From NCBI GenBank assembly GCA_934572325.1, contig CAKTKT010000028.1, positions 1-22,913 of the forward strand: a DNA stretch of 22,913 nt. The letters are read 5' to 3'. Below are positions 17,101-22,913 of this stretch, in pieces. The stretch is from an uncultured Oscillospiraceae bacterium (lineage in GTDB: Bacteria; Bacillota; Clostridia; Oscillospirales; Oscillospiraceae). A program made the position numbers and the translations under genes. Within the stretch, counting starts at the first letter, position 1. The number at the start of each line of letters is the position of its first letter. The notes beneath the pieces were generated by a model. That model made no database searches and had not been told where the DNA came from. It saw nothing but the letters and a program-made list of their open reading frames with translations.

Positions 17101-18246
17101 CGCCACCCGCAGGGCGATCGCGGCGTCAGGACGCGCTGCTCGGACGATCTTCTGTGGCTTGTGTGGGCGCTGTGCGAGTATACGGAGAAAACAGGAGACT
17201 ACGGCATATGCGACGAGAGCGCCATATATATCGCCTCCGACCCGCTCGCGCCGAACGAGCGCGACCGGTACGAGACGCCGCGCCGCGCCGCGCAGAGCGC
17301 GAGCGTCCTCACCCACGCGCGAAACGCGCTCGAGCGCTGCATCGCCCGCGGCTTCGGCGCACACGCGCTGCCCCGTATAGGGCGCGGCGACTGGAACGAC
17401 GCGCTCGACGAGGTCGGCGGAGAGAGCGTATGGCTGGCATGGTTTCTCGCGTCAAATGCCGCGCGCTTCGCCGCGCTTTTGGAGCGGCTGGGGCGCGAGG
17501 GCGCGGCGCGCTTCGCCCGCTGCGCCGAAAAGGCGGCTCGGGCGGCTGACGGCGCGTGGACGGGGCGCTGGTACGCGCGCGGGTACTTCGCCTCCGGCGA
17601 GGCGCTCGGCGGGGAGGAGCGCATCGACTCCGTCGCGCAGAGCTGGGCGGTGCTGAGCGGCGCTCTGCCGGACAGCAACCGCCCCGGCATCGCCGTGGAC
17701 TCCGCCGTGCGCCGCCTTGTTGACCGCGCGAGCGGTCTTGTGCGGCTGTTCGCGCCGCCCTACTCCCCCGACGAGCACCCGTGTCCGGGCTATATCGCCA
17801 GCTACGGCGAGGGCTTCCGCGAAAACGGCGGGCAGTACACCCACGGGGCGATATGGCTGGCGATGGCGTGCCTGCGGCTGGGCAGGGCGGAGGACGGCTG
17901 GGATATACTCTCCATGCTCCTGCCGGAAAACCATGACCTGCGCCGTTACGGCGCGGAGCCGTTCGTCATCGCCGCCGATGTGTACGCCGCCCCCGGGCAC
18001 GAGGGCGAGGCGGGGTGGAGCTGGTACACCGGCTCTGCCGGGTGGTACTTCCGCGCGGTGACGGAGGAGCTGCTGGGGCTGAAGCTGCGCGGCGGCAAGC
18101 TCACCGTCGCCCCGCGCCTGCCTGCGGCGCTGCGCGTGTGCCGCGCCGTGTGGACGGACTATTCCGGCGTGCGCCACGAGATAGAGCTGACCCACGGCGG
18201 CGTCACGGTGGACGGCGAGCGCTACACCGGCGGCGAGATCGGCTGA
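11176..18246 (+). CDS. Cyclic beta-1,2-glucan synthase-like protein (GT84 / GH94 multidomain)
   Basis: About 2356 residues, uninterrupted. Order: N-terminal region; membrane segments near 274-315; a GT84-type glycosyltransferase with DSD at 472-474, MGDAEFSDR near 597 and RWIRGDWQ at 619-626; further membrane segments around 650-820; a glucoamylase-like domain (about 835-1200) with SFLPPDNFQEQPP and ARRTSPTNIALALAAH; beta-sandwich regions (about 1230-1890); and a GH94 phosphorylase-like domain with GFRDQLQD near 1935, GVRTRCSDDLLWL near 1982 and GDWND at 2072-2076. Known relatives make beta-1,2-glucan from UDP-glucose, cyclise it in the middle domain and trim it by phosphorolysis. Rhizobial and Brucella enzymes are about 2830-2870 residues, so this is compact. 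ATG 11176 follows AAGAGG by 12 bases; the frame is open from TTG 11086, so the start is uncertain. No promoter is evident. Cyclic product and export are unproven. Confidence 0.88.
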   Translation: MDTMNSAIYIELPQLGEYAASAARLLSPESEGGGHGEARRLQKCCRELRRSHAEIARRYGAVPSPPAACEWLLDNWYMIEREYRSVLPRIERARRLRLCPDGVLAAALCRNMLLAGRGEVTEERFETYMEGFQSVTVLRRGELCLIPALLGAAVIECAAAVCRELRYAADTDGYAKRLEALFTTLRLLSVLDTEKLIESADVTDCVLSGDPTGEYADMDAGTKQAYLRRVEELARRADTEEHIYARALVRRAGNDGRHIGFYLFPERRGRGEGWYIGANVLMTLSAALALGFRFKSAAAAALLLLPVSELVKSLIDYILLHLVRPKRMFRMDTQKGVPQAGRTICVISTLLGAEASGERLEELYYACRGEGAALSFALLADLPEAESAVTDADEALIRPVREAVMRLNRKYGGRFYLFTRPRRFDGERYAPHERKRGAIMELAKLLCDEESELEVTGEKDALSGIRYILTLDSDTRIYPGAAGELIGAMLHPLCRPVIDARTHTVTAGHAVIHPRIDTELKSSCETDFALIFAGAGGSDPYGSLCGELYMDAFASGGFAGKGVIDAHALLTCTRAFPTGRILSHDAPEGAYLRGAYMGDAEFSDRFPSRPLAYYKRLHRWIRGDWQNIPFILAPGLGDIERWRLIDSLRRSLIAPATLAAICAGFFLTGTPIAVAAWAALLALVTRLLFALAETTLARRRGRERERRYTRILTGAGGAIVQTFIRLWLLPYEAWISLTAVVTALWRMAVTHRRLLQWQTAAEVRGDAGLSGHVRAMYFPVLLGAALLALCPAVMGKSAGLMWLLSPAAAFALALPAQRGAELADSERRYLLGAAQRSFGYFESFFSPEDSFLPPDNFQEQPPVGLARRTSPTNIALALAAHTAAADMGFITRDKCRDYIETVLGTLERMPRHMGHFYNWYDTATLLPLLPAYISTVDSGNMYAGLLTARQAMAEYGEDGLAARLDALMAEMDFAPLYDKTRGLLHICYDTANERGAGGWYDLMASEAMLTSYIACAKGDVPVRHWRRLSRAQLQKDGYRGLASWTGTMFEYLMPELFLPVYRGSLIYESCKFCLYAQKKRVWAGKPWGISESAFYSLDSALNYRYKAHGCAALALKRGQDADMVVSPYSSFLALALDPEGAVRNLRRLEALGALGRWGFIEALDFTPGRCRSDNGEQVRCYMAHHIGMSVIAAANAVCGGCIQRRFMSAPDMAAFSLLLQERVDGGGVVIRRDSSDIPERTERSAVMRWQLRGGEEDRARHCCVLSNGAYNIFAANTGETRAACGSTAIYGGVAGLGAEGGLRISAETDGGELTLLPCAAPVLWELEEECVRVTGRAEGLEWSCSAAAAYGDCGEGRAVTLCAERDMRVLLALSFMPLLAPMEDYMSHPAFWALGIYAEETDGMLILRRVRRGDVGESWLCLAANAPLRFTADENGALGWLSRPMVRAETVLELKAGQAETVRFALCTSRERGESERGAQRILVSGVNDRGNMVSASAAHLGMTGEEVGAAMAMAEKLCPDRTQCAAGRQELWRYGVSGELPVVCCDGRALECEALLKRFCLLKSCGVNADLVYLTDEQGEYRQPVYRRVTEALTAVGLESLIGTEGGVHFAPMEAAAAMISRAALTVGAERTLPPPPPWTPQGAPREADCVPRRESDGRRFIFTCDGALPARVWQHVLSNGSTGYIAADCGMGYMWFENAREMRITAPAPDVNGTAGSEALWCDAGGERVSLFAAGDGRRCRVCFAPGYASWEKELGARRVKTTAFIPADTDARVFIVEGAAGLRLNWAIKPVMGANDAKSVRVETRGGALVCSNPESYLPGAEAVMVCSLPCETSCGYTPSAALMTVLADDVTVLACGCGGEEELRALCTPEAAFNALDRVRGGWGELLRRFELSSGAAEFDNYMNTWAVYQCIACRLDARASLYQSGGAIGFRDQLQDAVNMLLISPVYARERIIDCCRHQYVEGDVMHWWHRHPQGDRGVRTRCSDDLLWLVWALCEYTEKTGDYGICDESAIYIASDPLAPNERDRYETPRRAAQSASVLTHARNALERCIARGFGAHALPRIGRGDWNDALDEVGGESVWLAWFLASNAARFAALLERLGREGAARFARCAEKAARAADGAWTGRWYARGYFASGEALGGEERIDSVAQSWAVLSGALPDSNRPGIAVDSAVRRLVDRASGLVRLFAPPYSPDEHPCPGYIASYGEGFRENGGQYTHGAIWLAMACLRLGRAEDGWDILSMLLPENHDLRRYGAEPFVIAADVYAAPGHEGEAGWSWYTGSAGWYFRAVTEELLGLKLRGGKLTVAPRLPAALRVCRAVWTDYSGVRHEIELTHGGVTVDGERYTGGEIG

Positions 18247-18279
18247 CAATGCGCGGAAATTTCAGGAGGCTCTGGATAA

Positions 18280-18357
18280 ATGACTGCCGCGTCCGATGCA
18301 TTTATTCAGAGATTCCTTTACATTTTGGCTATCTTTTTCGGCGCGGCAGTGCTATAA
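18280..18357 (+). CDS. Candidate 25-residue hydrophobic peptide
   Basis: ATG 18280 lies 10 bases after AGGAGG (18264-18269) and opens a 26-codon frame ending at TAA 18355-18357. The peptide begins MTAASDAFIQR and continues with a hydrophobic run FLYILAIFFGAAVL to its C-terminus, enough for a short membrane helix. It fills most of the gap between the glucan synthase and yfmF. Its stop codon is embedded in the likely -10 box of yfmF, so part of the resemblance may be coincidence. I know no family it belongs to; coding is suggested only by the ribosome site and composition. Confidence 0.35.
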   Translation: MTAASDAFIQRFLYILAIFFGAAVL

Positions 18358-18358
18358 T
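18353..18358 (+). promoter_or_regulatory. TATAAT -10 box upstream of yfmF
   Basis: A perfect TATAAT stands 35 bases before ATG 18394. No matching -35 is found at 16-18 bases, so recognition may need an activator or be weak. Confidence 0.45.
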
Positions 18359-18393
18359 GTGGTTGCAAAGCAAAACTTTCGCGGAGGTGCTTC

Positions 18394-19710
18394 ATGGATA
18401 TTTCACAAAAAGAAATACTGACCGGCGTATCTTTGACCTGCCTGCGCTCCGACAAGTTCAAAACCGCGTGTCTGAGCATATCCCTGCTGTCCCAGCTTGA
18501 ACGCGAGACCGCCTCCATGAACGCGCTCATCCCGTTCGTGCTGCGCCGCGGAACGACGACTTACCCCGATATGGAGAGCATCTCCCGCCGCCTTGACGAG
18601 CTTTACGGCACGGCGATCGAGCCTGTCGTGCGCCGCGTGGGCGAGATCCAGTGCGTCGGGCTTTACGCGAGCATCCCTGAGGGCGAGTTTCTGCCCGACA
18701 GGCAGGACGTGCTGCACGACGCGGCGGCGCTGATGGGGCAGCTTCTGCTCGACCCCGTGACGCGCGGCGGGCTTTTCCTGCCCGACTACGTTGACAGCGA
18801 GCGCGGCAAGCTATGCGAGCTTATCCGCAGCCGCGTCAACGACAAGCGCGGCTACGCCGTTATACGATGCATTGAGGAGATGTGCTGCTTTGAGCCGTAC
18901 TCCGTCGGGCGCTACGGCTCGGTGGAGGACTGCGAGAGCATCAATTACAAAAAGCTCACACGGCGCTACCGCACGCTTTTGCAGACGAGCCCGATAGAGA
19001 TATTCTACTGCGGGCGCAGCGATGCGAAAAGCGTTGAGCGCGCCCTGCTCGACGCGCTCGCCCTGCTGCCGCGCGGCGAGATAGATTACGAGATCGGCAC
19101 GGACGTGCGCATGAACTCCGTGGAGGCGGAGCCGCGCTATGTCGAGGAGACAATGAACGTCACGCAGGGCAAGCTCTCGATAGGCTTCCGCCTCGGCGAG
19201 GCGATGGACGAGCCGGACATGGCGGCGCTGTCGGTCTTTAACGCCGTTTACGGCAGCGGCAGCACCTCCAAGCTCTTCGTCAATGTGCGCGAGCGGCTTC
19301 AGCTCTGCTACTACGCCGGCTCCGCCGTTGACCTTCACAAGGGGATCATGCTCGTCTCCTCCGGCATCGAGTTTGACAAATTTGACGAGGCGAAGGCGGA
19401 GATACTTACCCAGCTTGACGAGATGCGGCGGGGCAGCATCACCGATGAGGAGCTGAGCGCCGCAAAGGCGAGCGTCGCCTCTATGCTGCGCTCGGACATG
19501 GACAGTCAGGGCGAGCTTGAGGGCTTTTACCTCTCGCAGGCGCTCGCCGGACTGGATTACGGTCCGCCGGAACTTGCCGCGCTCGTGGAGGAGGTCACGA
19601 AGGAGGATGTTATCGACATCGCGCGCGGCGTTGAGTGCGATCTGGTGTACTTTTTGACGGGCAGCGGCGAGGACGCTGACGAGGAGGGCGAGCTTGATGC
19701 GGAAAACTGA
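18394..19710 (+). CDS. yfmF: M16-family non-peptidase subunit, YfmF-like
   Basis: A 438-residue M16-fold protein. The position where active members carry HxxEH reads without a zinc site (the region FVLRRGTTTYPDMESISRRL replaces it), so it should be the catalytically silent partner. The C-terminal half keeps the substrate-cradle signature GSGSTSKLFVNVRERLQLCY at about 289-308. It pairs with the active homologue encoded next, from which it is separated by a 14-base overlap. NCBI naming ties this pair in Firmicutes to EF-P 5-aminopentanol modification; the mechanism is not established from sequence, and no efp or ymfI is in the window. GGAGGTG six bases before ATG 18394 fixes the start. Confidence 0.85.
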   Translation: MDISQKEILTGVSLTCLRSDKFKTACLSISLLSQLERETASMNALIPFVLRRGTTTYPDMESISRRLDELYGTAIEPVVRRVGEIQCVGLYASIPEGEFLPDRQDVLHDAAALMGQLLLDPVTRGGLFLPDYVDSERGKLCELIRSRVNDKRGYAVIRCIEEMCCFEPYSVGRYGSVEDCESINYKKLTRRYRTLLQTSPIEIFYCGRSDAKSVERALLDALALLPRGEIDYEIGTDVRMNSVEAEPRYVEETMNVTQGKLSIGFRLGEAMDEPDMAALSVFNAVYGSGSTSKLFVNVRERLQLCYYAGSAVDLHKGIMLVSSGIEFDKFDEAKAEILTQLDEMRRGSITDEELSAAKASVASMLRSDMDSQGELEGFYLSQALAGLDYGPPELAALVEEVTKEDVIDIARGVECDLVYFLTGSGEDADEEGELDAEN

Positions 19711-20971
19711 ATACAAAAACATCGGCGAGACGCTTTACGCCTCCACACTCCCCAACGGTCTGCGCGTGAGGGTGCTGCCCAAGCCCGGCTTCAACAGCTT
19801 TTACGCCGTGTTCGCCGCGAACTACGGCGGCGCGCACCGCGCGTTCACGCTCGACGGCGAGCGCGTGGAAACGCCTGCGGGCGTCGCGCATTTTCTTGAG
19901 CACAAGATGTTCGACCTGCCCGGCGGGGACAACGCGCTCAGCATACTCACGGCGAACGGCGCAGACCCCAACGCCTTCACCTCCGGCGGCATGACCGCCT
20001 ATTACTTCGAGTGTACGGAGAATTTCGAGCAGAATCTCCGTATGCTGCTGCATTTTGTCTCCACGCCGTACTTCACGCCGGAGACGGTGCAGAAGGAGCA
20101 GGGCATCATCGCGCAGGAGATCCTCATGGGAGAGGACAACCCGGGCGTTGTGCTGTATTATGACCTTCTGCATATGCTCTATAAATCCCACCCCATCCGC
20201 GACCGTGTCGCGGGCACGGCGGAGAGCATCGCCGAGATCACGGACAAAACGCTCTATGACTGCCACCGCGCGTTCTATTCGGGCGCGAACATGGTGCTGT
20301 GCGTCGCGGGCGACGTCGAGCCGGAGCGCATATCCTCCATCGCGTTTGAGGAGCTTCCCTCCGCGCACACGACAGCGCCCGCGGTGGAGCTGCCCGACGA
20401 CGGCGAGCTTCCGGCGGAGCGGTACAAGCGCACTGAGATGCCCGTCTCCGCGCCGCAGTTTTTCATCGGGGCGAAGCTCCGTCCGGATACCGACGGCGCG
20501 GCGGCGCTGCGGGCGCGGCTCGTCTCGATGCTCGCCATGCGTCTTCTGTGCGGGTGCTCGTCGCCGTTTTATGCGCGGCTCTACGCCGAGGGGCTTTTGA
20601 ACCGCGATTTTGATTACGAGGTCGATTTTACCGCCAACACCGCCACCGTCATCATCGGCGGCGAGAGCGCAGAGCCCGAGCGCGTGCGCGATGAGCTTAT
20701 CCGCGAGGTCGGGCGCATAGGGCGCGAGGGCTTCGATGCGGACGCCTTCGAGCGCGCCAGACGCGCCTCGCTCGGCGCACGGCTGCGCGGACTGGAGGAC
20801 TTTGACAACGTGTGCCTTTCCATCGCGGAGGGCGTGTTCGGCGGGTACGATGCGCTGTCGTCGGCGGCGGTGCTGGAGACCGTGACAAAAGCCGAATGTG
20901 AGCGCTTTGTGTGCGAAAAGCTCTCCGCGGAGCGGCTGGCGCTCGCGGTGATCGCACCGGGAAAGGAGTGA
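19697..20971 (+). CDS. yfmH: M16-family metallopeptidase, YfmH-like
   Basis: A 424-residue zinc peptidase of the M16 (pitrilysin/mitochondrial processing peptidase) type. The inverted zinc motif HFLEH is at 65-69, and the third ligand is probably Glu141 in EQGIIAQEILMGEDNP. The two tandem M16 domains are visible, the second starting near residue 220. It likely forms a clam-shaped heterodimer with the preceding YfmF-like protein. ATG 19697 follows GGAGGG (19683-19688) by eight bases; a TTG directly before it is an alternative. Its stop is seven bases before the lgt start with AGGAG in between, indicating one transcript. Physiological substrate is unknown. Confidence 0.9.
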   Translation: MRKTEYKNIGETLYASTLPNGLRVRVLPKPGFNSFYAVFAANYGGAHRAFTLDGERVETPAGVAHFLEHKMFDLPGGDNALSILTANGADPNAFTSGGMTAYYFECTENFEQNLRMLLHFVSTPYFTPETVQKEQGIIAQEILMGEDNPGVVLYYDLLHMLYKSHPIRDRVAGTAESIAEITDKTLYDCHRAFYSGANMVLCVAGDVEPERISSIAFEELPSAHTTAPAVELPDDGELPAERYKRTEMPVSAPQFFIGAKLRPDTDGAAALRARLVSMLAMRLLCGCSSPFYARLYAEGLLNRDFDYEVDFTANTATVIIGGESAEPERVRDELIREVGRIGREGFDADAFERARRASLGARLRGLEDFDNVCLSIAEGVFGGYDALSSAAVLETVTKAECERFVCEKLSAERLALAVIAPGKE

Positions 20972-20978
20972 TGCGTCC

Positions 20979-21914
20979 GTGACGGGCAACGTTATCCAGA
21001 CCATCCAGCGTGATTCGGTCATCAGCTTTCCCATGCTCGGGAACTTGCAGCTCGATCCGCCGTCATATATTACGGTGTTCGGGCGGAACATATACTTTTA
21101 CGGCATACTCATCGCCGTGGGCTTTCTGCTGGGTATGCTCGTCTGTACGCGCATCTCAAGGCGCTTCGGCATAAAGGAGGACGATCTTTACGATGTGTTC
21201 CTCTGGCTGATCCCGCTGTCCATCGTGGGCGCGCGGCTGTACTTTGTGCTCTTCAAGCTCGACTACTACCTTGCCAACCCTGCGGAGATCTTTGCCCTGC
21301 GCGAGGGCGGGCTTGCCATCTACGGCGGCGTTATCGCGGGCATACTCGTGATATGCCTCGTCTCCCGCCGCAAAAAGATACCCCTCGGCGCAATGCTCGA
21401 CGTGCTGGTGTTCGGGCTGCTGATAGGGCAGATAATCGGGCGCTGGGGCAACTTCATGAACCGCGAGGCGTTCGGCGCGGAGACCGCCGTGTTCTGCCGC
21501 ATGGGGCTCACCGCCCCCGACGGCACGACCATTTACGTCCATCCGACTTTCCTCTACGAAAGTCTTTGGAATCTCGCCTGTCTCATTTTCCTTGCCGTGT
21601 TCGTCAGGCGCGGCAAGCGCAGATACGACGGGCAGTGCATACTTATTTATTTCTTCTGGTACGGCGTCGGCAGGGCTTGGATAGAGGGGCTGCGCACAGA
21701 CAGCCTCTACATAGGCTCGACCGGCATCCGCGTGTCGCAGCTTCTGTCCGCGGTGCTTGCGCTCGCGGCGCTTGCCGCGCTCATCGTCCAGAGCAGACGC
21801 GCCCATCCGTCCGAGGCTCTGTATGTCAACCGCGTCGCGGCGGCGGCAGCGGAGACTCCGGCGGACACGGGCACTGACGAACAAACCAACAACAATGAAA
21901 ACGGAGGTAACTGA
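20979..21914 (+). CDS. lgt: Prolipoprotein diacylglyceryl transferase
   Basis: A 311-residue membrane enzyme that moves diacylglycerol from phosphatidylglycerol onto the lipobox cysteine of prolipoproteins, step one of lipoprotein maturation. About seven hydrophobic helices are present. Family signatures are ISFPMLGN near the N-terminus, REGGLAIYGGVIAG at about 109-122 (Tyr where E. coli has His103), and the core motif QIIGRWGNFMNREAFG at about 150-165 with its essential arginine. GRAWIEGLRTDSLYIG lies near the end of the fold. GTG 20979 is used, ten bases after AGGAG. The last 35 residues form an Ala/Asn/Thr-rich tail without a predicted fold. One substrate in this window would be the binding protein at 1085. 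Confidence 0.96.
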   Translation: MTGNVIQTIQRDSVISFPMLGNLQLDPPSYITVFGRNIYFYGILIAVGFLLGMLVCTRISRRFGIKEDDLYDVFLWLIPLSIVGARLYFVLFKLDYYLANPAEIFALREGGLAIYGGVIAGILVICLVSRRKKIPLGAMLDVLVFGLLIGQIIGRWGNFMNREAFGAETAVFCRMGLTAPDGTTIYVHPTFLYESLWNLACLIFLAVFVRRGKRRYDGQCILIYFFWYGVGRAWIEGLRTDSLYIGSTGIRVSQLLSAVLALAALAALIVQSRRAHPSEALYVNRVAAAAAETPADTGTDEQTNNNENGGN

Positions 21915-21916
21915 AA

Positions 21917-22387
21917 ATGGCAGACTATAAGGACATCATCACCGGCACCATCAAGAATCTCGCGGGCAAGGCGAAGGACTTTGCGGAGAGCAGCTCCGTG
22001 CGCGGCATATACGAGCACGGCGCGGAGCGCGCGAAGGCTTACGGCGCCATCGCCAAGCTCACGCTTGAGATCTCCGGCGACACGGAGGAGCTCCGCCGCG
22101 CGTATACCGAGATCGGCAAGCTCTACTTCGAGCAGGCGCGCGAGAATCCGGAGGGCTTTTTCGCTCCCCTCTTTGCGCAGGTTGAAAAAATCAACGCGCG
22201 CATCCACGCAAACGAGGACGCGATTGCCGACATCAAGGCGCAGATCGACTCGGAGAACGCCGACGGCAGCGGCGTCGGTCTCGACATCAGCGTTGAGTTC
22301 GGCGACTTCGACGACGTGGTTGACAGCACCGAGGCTGACGGCACCGGCGCGGACAGCGCTCCCGCCGAGGATAAGCCCGAAAAGTAA
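21917..22387 (+). CDS. Small acidic, mostly helical protein of unknown function
   Basis: A 156-residue protein without signal peptide or membrane segment. Residues 1-110 look helical with heptad-like spacing (KNLAGKAKDFAESSSVRG, EELRRAYTEIGKLYFEQARE, EKINARIHANEDAIADIKAQ), then a Gly/Asp/Ala-rich acidic tail of about 45 residues follows. The helical part resembles the front of clostridial proteins that end in a zinc ribbon, but no cysteine is present here. GGAGGT inside the end of lgt serves ATG 21917, two bases past the lgt stop, so it is co-translated. No function is assigned; membrane-surface or envelope-related accessory is only a guess from the neighbour. Confidence 0.8.
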   Translation: MADYKDIITGTIKNLAGKAKDFAESSSVRGIYEHGAERAKAYGAIAKLTLEISGDTEELRRAYTEIGKLYFEQARENPEGFFAPLFAQVEKINARIHANEDAIADIKAQIDSENADGSGVGLDISVEFGDFDDVVDSTEADGTGADSAPAEDKPEK

Positions 22388-22412
22388 GCGCGCGGGTCTC
22401 GCACGGGGCAAT

Positions 22413-22449
22413 GCCCTGCGCCGCCGGACGGCATCCGGCGGCGCAGGGC
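22413..22449. repeat. Perfect 16-bp GC-rich hairpin after the lgt unit
   Basis: Arms 22413-22428 and 22434-22449 are exact inverted copies with a 5-base loop. No T-run follows, so a classic terminator is not met. It starts 25 bases after the stop codon and may block 3' exonucleases, stop transcription with Rho, or be a dispersed repeat. Confidence 0.7.
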
Positions 22450-22511
22450 GGCAGTATGCGGCAGCACGCCGAACCGCGCGATATTTTTTCGCGCAAATTT
22501 GTCTGTGAGGT

Positions 22512-22540
22512 TTGACAACAACTAACGTTTTTGCTATAAT
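22512..22540 (+). promoter_or_regulatory. Consensus promoter of the tRNA-Arg gene
   Basis: TTGACA (22512-22517), 17-base spacer, TATAAT (22535-22540): a full match to the housekeeping sigma consensus, 19 bases before the tRNA. Confidence 0.92.
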
Positions 22541-22559
22541 GCACCTTGCAATTGGATAT

Positions 22560-22636
22560 GTGCCCGTGGCGCAGTTGGATAGCGCGTCGGACTCCGACTC
22601 CGAAGGTCGCAGGTTCAAATCCTGTCGGGCATACCA
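22560..22636 (+). tRNA. tRNA-Arg, anticodon CCG, CCA encoded
   Basis: The cloverleaf folds fully. The acceptor stem GTGCCCG/CGGGCAT has one G-U pair at its end, the D-stem is GCGC/GCGC, and the anticodon stem TCGGA/TCCGA closes loop CTCCGAC with anticodon CCG. A 5-base variable region and the T-arm GCAGG-TTCAAAT-CCTGT follow. Discriminator A and CCA end at 22636. It reads the CGG codon, in keeping with the GC-rich codon use of the window. Confidence 0.96.
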
Positions 22637-22645
22637 GCTTCAAAG

Positions 22646-22710
22646 CAATACCATAGGTCGAACAGCCGCCTACGGCGTCAGATTGACCTATGGTATTGTT
22701 TTTCTTTTCC
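22646..22710 (+). terminator. Long intrinsic terminator of the tRNA-Arg gene
   Basis: CAATACCATAGGTC (22646-22659) and GACCTATGGTATTG (22685-22698) form a perfect 14-bp stem, with a small inner hairpin possible in the 25-base loop (GCCG/CGGC). TTTTTCTTTT follows. It starts nine bases after the CCA end. Confidence 0.88.
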
Positions 22711-22827
22711 GAATCAAAGCCCCGCCGCGAGGCGGGTTCAATTCGGAGAGAACGAGCAAGGGAGCGCAGACGAAGAATCCGGCAACTCTAAAAGCTGCCG
22801 GATTTTGAGCGGAGCGGACTTTGCTCC
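22709..22827. other. Non-coding right end with three more stem-loops
   Basis: First, CCGAAT (22709-22714)/ATTCGG (22741-22746) encloses CCCGCC-GCGA-GGCGGG (22721-22736). Second, AATCCGGCA (22776-22784) pairs with TGCCGGATT (22796-22804). Third, CGGAGC and GCTCCG pair around 22811-22827. The remaining bases to 22913 are purine-rich, with GGGGGTGCA occurring twice near 22869 and 22892, and show no supported gene. Confidence 0.6.
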
Positions 22828-22913
22828 GACGTGGCAAAGAACCGTAATTTTGATAGAAACCCGTCAAGGGGGTGCAACTATGGTTTGGAGGGGGGTGCAG
22901 TTTTGATTTTAGG

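Noticed and set aside
15202..17364. A 720-codon minus-strand ORF inside the glucan synthase gene
   Set aside because: Low-complexity Ala/Arg/His product opposite an intact gene with recognisable motifs in this region; an artefact of high GC at third positions.
19610..21091. A 493-codon minus-strand ORF opposite yfmH
   Set aside because: Antisense artefact; yfmH has its zinc motif and ribosome site on the plus strand.
22721..22746. Degenerate second tRNA, because GGCGGGTTCAATTCGG resembles a T-arm
   Set aside because: No acceptor, D or anticodon stems can be drawn around it; the bases are explained by the nested hairpin.
22880..22906. Eight-codon ORF starting at ATG 22880 with an upstream GGGGGTG
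   Set aside because: Too short to support without comparison; may be part of a leader or repeat.

Overview
The window looks like chromosomal DNA from a high-GC member of the Clostridia, probably an Oscillospirales-type gut anaerobe. This is an inference from gene content: a type III pantothenate kinase beside an ECF S component, ylxM-ffh-rpsP-khpA order, a YfmF/YfmH M16 pair, a FecBCD importer with an FmdE-like protein, and an XRE-AbrB fusion regulator. Coding is dense and strongly GC-rich at third positions. Because of that, long antisense ORFs appear opposite most genes; I treat them as artefacts. No coding gap exceeds 300 bases. The two longest are 8462-8702 and the right end after 22636, and both hold sites listed below.

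Layout from left to right. A SpoU/TrmH-type RNA methyltransferase (109-927) reads leftward and ends at a strong terminator (23-70). Diverging from it is a five-gene, overlapping operon (1085-5256): lipoprotein binding protein, FecCD permease, FecE-type ATPase, class I methyltransferase and a short FmdE-like protein, closed by a perfect terminator hairpin. Next come a membrane-anchored alpha/beta hydrolase and a two-domain XRE/AbrB regulator (5421-6944). They are followed by an ECF S component plus CoaX (7089-8461), read as a pantothenate-to-CoA module, with an inverted repeat over the -35 box. A short promoter-to-terminator unit at 8526-8635 may encode a small RNA. The leftward operon ylxM-ffh-rpsP-khpA (8703-10987) serves protein targeting and the ribosome.

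A very large gene (about 11176-18246) encodes a cyclic beta-1,2-glucan synthase-like protein with glycosyltransferase, membrane, glucoamylase-like and GH94 phosphorylase-like regions. After it lie a candidate 25-residue membrane peptide, the M16 pair YfmF/YfmH, Lgt and a small acidic coiled protein. Lgt would lipidate proteins such as the binding protein at 1085, whose lipobox cysteine is visible. The window ends with a tRNA-Arg(CCG) behind a consensus promoter, a long terminator and a run of stem-loops in non-coding DNA that could be the edge of an accessory region.

The most interesting candidates are the metal/chelate importer-methyltransferase-FmdE operon, the glucan synthase in a Gram-positive setting, the possible small RNA at about 8560-8635, the 25-residue peptide and the structured region downstream of the tRNA. 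None can be called new from sequence reading alone.
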